NCBI GenBank assembly: GCA_964384965.1
Contig: CAYLLR010000005.1
Location: forward strand, 1 to 24,167
Length of the DNA: 24,167 nucleotides
Direction: 5' to 3'
Origin: GW2011-AR1 sp964384965
Lineage (GTDB): Archaea > Nanobdellota > Nanobdellia > Pacearchaeales > GW2011-AR1
Shown: one piece after another, positions 19,281 through 24,167 of the stretch
How positions within the stretch are numbered: the stretch's first letter is position 1
Layout: every line of letters begins with the position of its first letter
Translations under genes and position numbers: made by a program
Notes under the pieces: model-generated
Told to the model about the DNA's origin: nothing
The model's database searches: none
Seen by the model: only the letters and a program-made list of their open reading frames with translations

Positions 19281-20294
19281 TCATTTAATCAGCTTTGAAG
19301 GAGTTCTTTTTCTCTTTGAGAATTTAAATTTAAAAAACCATAAGAGAAAAAGTGCGATAGCACCAATAAGAGTCCATCCAATGGTTTTTAATGTGGAACC
19401 AGAATCTTTTTTTTCAATACACGTTCCATTACAACATTGGGCCTCTTTTCCGTCGACGAGATTTCCGTCACATATTTCATTATTCGAGCAAGAAGGAAGA
19501 TTTAATTCCTCGCAGGTTCGAATATTATTATCAGATGGAATGGAGCTATTTTTTGTTTCATTTTTCTGTGAGGAATTATTTTTGTAAGTTTTGTTTTCAT
19601 TATCTGTTTCATTTTTAAATTCTTTTGATTTATTTGAAGTTTTGTTTAGTTTGATTGACTTATTTTCGGTTGGAATTTCCTTAATTTTAGAATAAACTAA
19701 GGTTGAGTATGTTTCATTTCCCACCTCAAAAATAATCTTCTCAAATTTATTCCCCCCATACGTTTGAAGAGTTACATTTCTTTTCTCCCCTTCATTAAGA
19801 TTAATTTTTTTTCCTGTCGTTCCTTCGAGAAAATAAGTTACTTCAATCGGTTTTGAATTTAGGTTTGTCAAAGTTAAATCATAAAAATAATTTTCTGGAA
19901 TGGTAAGTGCGGGGGAAATGGAAATTTGTGATGATTGATTTAAAATCGTAAAATATTTTGTTAGGTTCTTTTCAACGAGGTCATTTCCAGAGTAATATTT
20001 TATTCCTTTTATCTGAAGAGAATAATTTCCAGGGATTTTTTCAGTTGGAATTGTAAAAGAGATATAATAATCTTCTTCAATTTTTGTTAAGGAATAAATG
20101 CCGAAGGAAGTTGTAGATTGTCCTCTATAAAAATAAATGTTAGATTTTGTAATGGGGGTATAAAAGCTTCCAGAAATTTTTGCAACAAAATTTTCTCCGA
20201 GGGAAAAGTTTTCTTTTGTTTCGATTTGAATAGCGGAAACAATCTGAAAACTGATTAGGGCAATTAAGAAAACAAAGAAAATTTTTTTTTTCAT
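19281..20294 (-). CDS. Surface-anchored protein with Ig-like domains, glycosylation stalk and CC-type cysteine module
   Basis: The 337-residue product has a signal peptide (residues 1-21, KKIFFVFLIALISFQIVSA), a beta-rich ectodomain to about 205 that reads like two immunoglobulin-type folds (TKENFSLGENFVAKISG, NYSLQIKGIKYY, YDLTLTNLNSKPIEVTYF), a stalk at 211-251 with nine N-x-S/T sequons, a cysteine module at 261-293 (CEELNLPSCSNNEIC, then EAQCCNGTC), a helix TIGWTLIGAIALFLLWF (303-319) and a basic tail KFKFSKRKR. Type I membrane topology is predicted. ATG 20294 is one base after the stop of the 659-residue gene, which carries the same cysteine module; the two form an operon and probably a complex on the cell surface. 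Confidence 0.8.
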   Translation of the reverse strand: MKKKIFFVFLIALISFQIVSAIQIETKENFSLGENFVAKISGSFYTPITKSNIYFYRGQSTTSFGIYSLTKIEEDYYISFTIPTEKIPGNYSLQIKGIKYYSGNDLVEKNLTKYFTILNQSSQISISPALTIPENYFYDLTLTNLNSKPIEVTYFLEGTTGKKINLNEGEKRNVTLQTYGGNKFEKIIFEVGNETYSTLVYSKIKEIPTENKSIKLNKTSNKSKEFKNETDNENKTYKNNSSQKNETKNSSIPSDNNIRTCEELNLPSCSNNEICDGNLVDGKEAQCCNGTCIEKKDSGSTLKTIGWTLIGAIALFLLWFFKFKFSKRKRTPSKLIK

Positions 20295-20295
20295 T

Positions 20296-22275
20296 TTACT
20301 TTCCTATTTCTTTTAATTTTCTTAAAATTTCATCCAATTCTTTTGAAGATTTTTTTCTTGGAATAAATCTTTGAGGTGTTTGCGATGGAATCATTTTTCT
20401 TATTGCGGGTGCCCCTATCCGAGGATTTCTTGAATATCCTGGAGGGAATCTTGGAGGAATTCCTCCCCTTCCAACAACTCCCCGCCCATTAGAAGAACCT
20501 TTTTTAGCTTTTAATTTTTGGATAAATTCTCTCAATTTATTTCTATACATTATCCCAACTACCACGAGGACGACCAAGAAAAACAAAACCCATATCCACC
20601 AATAGCTCCCACTTTCAGGAGGGTTTTCTGAAGGCATGCAACAAACATTCGCCGAATTATCGCAGGTGTAATCCGTAGTTTCTACGTCTCCGGAAGAGCA
20701 AGAAGAACTACAATAACCCAAATTATCCTCACAGGTCGAGACAGGGCTTTTCACTTCCTCACAAGTTCCGGATCCGACACAGCATTCCTCCCCCGTTCCT
20801 AAACCGGCTGTGTACAAACTATTTCCTCCGGAGCAAACTTCGTTACTTGAACAAACGGTCCCATTGATGTCCTCGCAAGTTTTTTGTTCTTTGAGAGTTT
20901 CACAGCATCTTTGAACCCCTGGACAATCATTATATTGATACAATGGGGCCCCTTGACAAGAAGAGGTAAGAGCACAGGTGTATCCTGCACTTTCGCAATC
21001 ATTACCCCCTTCCCCGCTGGAAGAATTATCACAACAAATTTCGGAACTCGTTTCACATAGATATTGTTGCTTTACGGTCCCTGAAGAACATTGAGAAGAA
21101 TCATTTACACAGGTGTAACCTACATCTGAACAAAGAGTTTCTCCATCTCCTCCATTTCCCCCACTTCCAACCCCTTTTGGCCAGATTGAAAAAAGTAAGA
21201 ATCCATTGGTAACAATATTCCCTTTATCCCAGCATCCATCGTCTTGCTGGATATTGAATAGCCATTTCTTTGCATTATCTTTTTCTGTAAAATCTTTGTT
21301 CTGAAATGGCAAGAGTGCTAAAGCTGTATCATAATATTTTCCTATTCCTCCACGAACCCAAAAATAAGTGTTTAGAACTTGCTTATTCAAGATGGATGTT
21401 TTATATTCCAAACGACCAGTTAAAAAATAGAGAAATACTTCTGGGAATGCACTTTGATAATTTGTAGAAAGTGTCGTCAAATATGGGAAAAATGATGAAA
21501 CATTTTTTCCTAAATAATCTAGTGCCGTTGCAGCCCAGGATGTTCCAAGATAATCACAACTTTCCCCAGAGAGAAAACAATAAGAATTTATTTTTTCAAG
21601 GGTTACTCCTTTATATGAACTATGAACATTTTCTGAAACGTGGTATGTTCCAGAGCTTTTTTCTTGATATAAAAGTGTTGAAACAAAACTTTCGTTACAT
21701 GAAATTTGAAATTCGCTCTCGTAACAATTCGGGGAAATAGCAAACCAAAAATTACTATTCGCTCTTTCCAAGCAAGGTCCTGCACTCTGATTTATTATTT
21801 TGTTTTCTCCAATATTAAACTCATAATCTCCATAAGAAGCTGAAGAATTTGGGTCGACTCTATATCCTGCACTACATGAAATGGCCCTATTGCTATCTAC
21901 TTCCAAATACCAATTTAAGTCTTTTGAAAGTCCTTTTTTACTAAGAACCCATTCAACAGGAAGGGAAGTATTGACTCCCACTTTATTAAGGGCAATGATT
22001 GCTTTGGATGTTGTCTCAAGATTGCAATCCGGGTCGGGCCAGCAAGTTCCATTTTTAGAACTTGCCAATAGCTCAGTTTTACATTTTCCGACAGAAAGAA
22101 GGGAAAATATTTTTTCTTCATTGTTCATTTTAGAGCAATTAGCTGCATCAATTTTTTTATTCAAACAAGTATAAGCTTTTTGAACATTATCTGATTCAAC
22201 GGAGGCGAAAACTCCCGCAACTGCAAATACCGAAATTAAAAATAAAACAGCAACTAATATACCCTCTTTTCCCAT
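20296..22275 (-). CDS. Large surface protein: alpha/alpha-toroid-like ectodomain, four CC-type cysteine modules, membrane anchor
   Basis: The 659-residue product has a signal peptide (ILVAVLFLISVFAVAGVFA, residues 6-24), then helical repeats resembling the prenyltransferase/complement-like toroid: LETTSKAIIALNKVG (86-100), LGTSWAATALDYLGK (243-257), YYDTALALLPFQ (314-325) and KKWLFNIQQDDGCWDKG (336-352). Then come four cysteine modules each ending in CC (382-415, 427-458, 467-499, 515-546), a helix YWWIWVLFFLVVLVVVGIMY (558-577) and an 80-residue basic cytoplasmic tail with GRGVVGRGGIPPRFPPGYSR. The third module matches the one in the downstream partner. Leaderless start with TTTAAATATT at 22299-22308. 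No enzyme residues of cyclases are evident, so binding or structural function is likelier. Family placement of the toroid is by eye. Confidence 0.8.
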   Translation of the reverse strand: MGKEGILVAVLFLISVFAVAGVFASVESDNVQKAYTCLNKKIDAANCSKMNNEEKIFSLLSVGKCKTELLASSKNGTCWPDPDCNLETTSKAIIALNKVGVNTSLPVEWVLSKKGLSKDLNWYLEVDSNRAISCSAGYRVDPNSSASYGDYEFNIGENKIINQSAGPCLERANSNFWFAISPNCYESEFQISCNESFVSTLLYQEKSSGTYHVSENVHSSYKGVTLEKINSYCFLSGESCDYLGTSWAATALDYLGKNVSSFFPYLTTLSTNYQSAFPEVFLYFLTGRLEYKTSILNKQVLNTYFWVRGGIGKYYDTALALLPFQNKDFTEKDNAKKWLFNIQQDDGCWDKGNIVTNGFLLFSIWPKGVGSGGNGGDGETLCSDVGYTCVNDSSQCSSGTVKQQYLCETSSEICCDNSSSGEGGNDCESAGYTCALTSSCQGAPLYQYNDCPGVQRCCETLKEQKTCEDINGTVCSSNEVCSGGNSLYTAGLGTGEECCVGSGTCEEVKSPVSTCEDNLGYCSSSCSSGDVETTDYTCDNSANVCCMPSENPPESGSYWWIWVLFFLVVLVVVGIMYRNKLREFIQKLKAKKGSSNGRGVVGRGGIPPRFPPGYSRNPRIGAPAIRKMIPSQTPQRFIPRKKSSKELDEILRKLKEIGK

Positions 22276-22298
22276 ATCTAAATTACATCAATAGTCCT

Positions 22299-22308
22299 TT
22301 TAAATATT
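22299..22308 (-). promoter_or_regulatory. TATA box for the surface-protein operon
   Basis: Minus strand AATATTTAAA lies about 28 bases before ATG 22275. The rest of 22309-22393 contains only A/T-rich sequence, including TGATAGTTAACTATTT. Confidence 0.5.
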
Positions 22309-22393
22309 TCTCAATTTTTGGAGAACCTTAATCTTTCGAAATCAAATTGATAGTTAACTATTTTTAATGAAAAAATTATCTTTTTCGAGAAAT

Positions 22394-24167
22394 TCAATTG
22401 GATGATTTTTTTGAAGAGGTCTCCTTTTGAAAAAATAAAGTTTTAGAATAAACCTCATATGCCTCTTTCCCCTCTAATTTTATACTTATTTCCTTTTGAA
22501 AAAAACTTCTAGATGGACCATTATTTGTATTTTCCCATGTTTTGCTATATGATTTTTTAACCTTCCCATTAGAAATTACAAATAAATTTTCGCTATAAAA
22601 CTCATAGTTCTTATCTTTTGTTATTTTAACCTCTCCAAAATAACCGTTTGCCATTGGTTGCCCAATTTCATTCCCTCTTTCGGTATAACTGAGTTTTTGT
22701 GTTCCAGATTTGAAAAAATACACTGTTCCTCCATAAACGGAAATCTTTGAAAACTCATTTACGCTTTGAAGAATCTTCAAAGACTGGTCATCTGAAAAAT
22801 TAGCATCCCTGAATACTGGAAGAATTGAGGCTAAAGTGGAGATATCTACTTCTTTTTTAAGAGAGATTGTATTTAGTTTATCAGCAACAGAGTAATCAAA
22901 ATTATATTGTTTCATAATGGGAACAATTTTAGTATTGAGAACATTAGACCAATCGCCTCCATAGACTTTTTTTAAATCTGCATAGCTAAATCTATCTAAA
23001 TTTTGTGCAAGAGATTTATCAAAATATGCCACATCTCCATTCGGAGAAGTCATTGTAAGTTCGTTGTTCTCAGTCATCCCTACTTTTAATCCTAAATTTT
23101 TTGAGTTTGAAGTAATTTCAATCGGAACACTTCCCATTGAACCAGCAGGGTCCATAGAAATTCCTGTAAAACTTAAACTTCCTTTCTTAAGCCGAACATC
23201 CTTTTTTGTATAGATAATTGTTCCTATATTTCCGTTGGTAATTGAACTCATGCCTCCTGAAGAAGATTGATGAAGAATTTTTGTAATTCCATTAGGGCGT
23301 CGAGTAATTTCTAAACCGTCACCATTTTTTATTTGCATTAAAAGATTATCCTTTTCCTTCACATTCATAATTTTTTCTCCTGGGAGAAATTTTATATTTA
23401 TTGTTCGCCCTTCTAAACTTTTTATCTCAAGATTATTCCCGTCTTCTCTTATCCAACTCCCTCCAGGATTTTTGAAAATTCCATTTGAAATTAAAACTTG
23501 CTCTGTTGGGTTTTCTACAGAGATGATTTTATTATTATACTTTACAAGTCCGCTTTCAATAAGTTCTCCTTTTAATCCATAATTTATTTTCCCATCCATT
23601 ATCTTCAATCCATCAGGAAGAGTTATTCCTTTTCCTTTAATTTCCACGCCTCCCGTAAGAACTTTTGGGTCCAACAAACTTGGAAATTTTGTAAATATTG
23701 CATTGTCTGGAGCATCTATCTTAATTTGTCCGGAGCGATCAATTATAACTCTCGAACCAGCGGGGGCATAAAAATTATTATTTCCAAAAGTATAATCTCC
23801 CCCATTTTCGAAGAAAAGATCTGCACTATAAACATTTTTTGTAGTTTTATTAATAAAAATATGACTCATATGTCTTGGAATATTCCCTGTTGAAACCTCC
23901 TCCAAAAAATTAAGTGATTTAGGGAGAGGACTTTCATCACCTTGCAAGGAAATTAAGTTTTCGTGTCCGACAAGGATTTCTATCACGTCTTCTTTATCTT
24001 GAAAATAGATAATATTTAATCCATTTATGAATTTTGCACTCCCAGAAACCGAGAAATTAGGATCAATTTTTGAATAAGAATTAATCCCTTCTATTATCTT
24101 CCTTCCATAATCTGTAGTAGGAGTTTCAGTTTTAGACGCAGAAAAAATAAAATTCACGTTTGAGAAT
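22394..24167 (-). CDS. C-terminal part of a large beta-rich, probably surface or secreted protein
   Basis: The frame is open to the right edge (codons before GTG 24157 read FSN without a stop), so this is the C-terminal 590 residues of a longer protein. The sequence is polar and rich in short beta-strand repeats with Gly/Asn turns, such as FENGGDYTFGNNNFYAPAGS, GVEIKGKGITLPDGLKIMDG, KYNNKIISVENP and SGGMSSITNGNIGTIIYTKK, which suggest a solenoid or repeated beta-hairpins. After about residue 370 it turns more helical (NLDRFSYADLKKVYGGDW, IVPIMKQYNFDYSVADKLN). No cysteines, no membrane helix at the C-terminus, which ends in FFQKETSSKKSSN. Large proteins of this style are common in DPANN genomes and of unknown function. 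It is followed by 118 bases before the surface operon. Confidence 0.75.
   Translation of the reverse strand, partial: FSNVNFIFSASKTETPTTDYGRKIIEGINSYSKIDPNFSVSGSAKFINGLNIIYFQDKEDVIEILVGHENLISLQGDESPLPKSLNFLEEVSTGNIPRHMSHIFINKTTKNVYSADLFFENGGDYTFGNNNFYAPAGSRVIIDRSGQIKIDAPDNAIFTKFPSLLDPKVLTGGVEIKGKGITLPDGLKIMDGKINYGLKGELIESGLVKYNNKIISVENPTEQVLISNGIFKNPGGSWIREDGNNLEIKSLEGRTINIKFLPGEKIMNVKEKDNLLMQIKNGDGLEITRRPNGITKILHQSSSGGMSSITNGNIGTIIYTKKDVRLKKGSLSFTGISMDPAGSMGSVPIEITSNSKNLGLKVGMTENNELTMTSPNGDVAYFDKSLAQNLDRFSYADLKKVYGGDWSNVLNTKIVPIMKQYNFDYSVADKLNTISLKKEVDISTLASILPVFRDANFSDDQSLKILQSVNEFSKISVYGGTVYFFKSGTQKLSYTERGNEIGQPMANGYFGEVKITKDKNYEFYSENLFVISNGKVKKSYSKTWENTNNGPSRSFFQKEISIKLEGKEAYEVYSKTLFFQKETSSKKSSN

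Noticed and set aside
20799..21056. Open frames on both strands inside the surface-protein genes
   Set aside because: Shadows of long frames with signal peptides, repeats and anchors in the main frame.
1..24167. CRISPR array, insertion sequence or prophage
   Set aside because: No regularly spaced repeats, no transposase or integrase, no terminal inverted repeats seen.

Overview
The window looks like a chromosomal segment of a small-genome, strongly A+T-rich archaeon, most likely of the DPANN group (Pacearchaeota/Woesearchaeota-like). The archaeal assignment rests on an archaeal-type RNase P RNA, a one-domain histone, Cbf5, TrmY, class I lysyl-tRNA synthetase and TATA boxes about 25 bases before start codons. 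Most genes appear leaderless. The exact lineage is inference.

Layout. 1-1685: ribosomal protein operon uL1-uL10 on the minus strand, with a promoter and a leader hairpin; uL10 runs off the left edge. 1740-2401: RNase P RNA (+), a structured unexplained stretch, and tRNA-Phe(GAA) (-). 2551-3389: a small membrane protein overlapping a pilin-like exported protein. 3430-7538: cysS, a complete form III-like RuBisCO, a HIT hydrolase, a Nudix hydrolase and a stand-alone NFACT-R domain. 7541-9183: tRNA-Gly(CCC) (-), an AlkD-like DNA glycosylase, and two related tandem membrane proteins (-). 9183-10076: Cbf5. 10214-11745: an unusual exported island holding a two-cysteine-pair membrane protein, a c-type cytochrome and a lipoprotein with two EF-hand loops. 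11782-15648: TrmY, acylphosphatase, a 66-residue orphan, RNase HI and class I LysRS, interspersed with two broken minus-strand genes. 15727-16930: a 44-residue membrane protein behind a 12-codon leader ORF, the histone, a 41-residue protein and a multiply frameshifted membrane gene. 17089-18577: a PD-(D/E)XK nuclease-like protein, an exported helix-hairpin-helix protein and a conserved-looking hypothetical. 18563-24167 (-): an unknown 232-residue protein and three large exported proteins that look like cell-surface components.

How the genes may work together. The housekeeping genes cover translation and RNA modification (uL1, uL10, CysRS, LysRS, RNase P, Cbf5, TrmY, NFACT-R). RuBisCO in archaea of this kind normally works in AMP/nucleoside salvage; the HIT and Nudix genes directly behind it are nucleotide hydrolases that could supply AMP, but its usual partners (AMP phosphorylase, ribose-1,5-bisphosphate isomerase) are not in the window. 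The right end is devoted to the cell surface: a predicted alpha/alpha-toroid protein and a glycosylated stalk protein, in one operon, share the same cysteine-rich module. The 12.4-16.9 kb stretch holds at least two, probably three, decaying genes, which suggests ongoing genome reduction.
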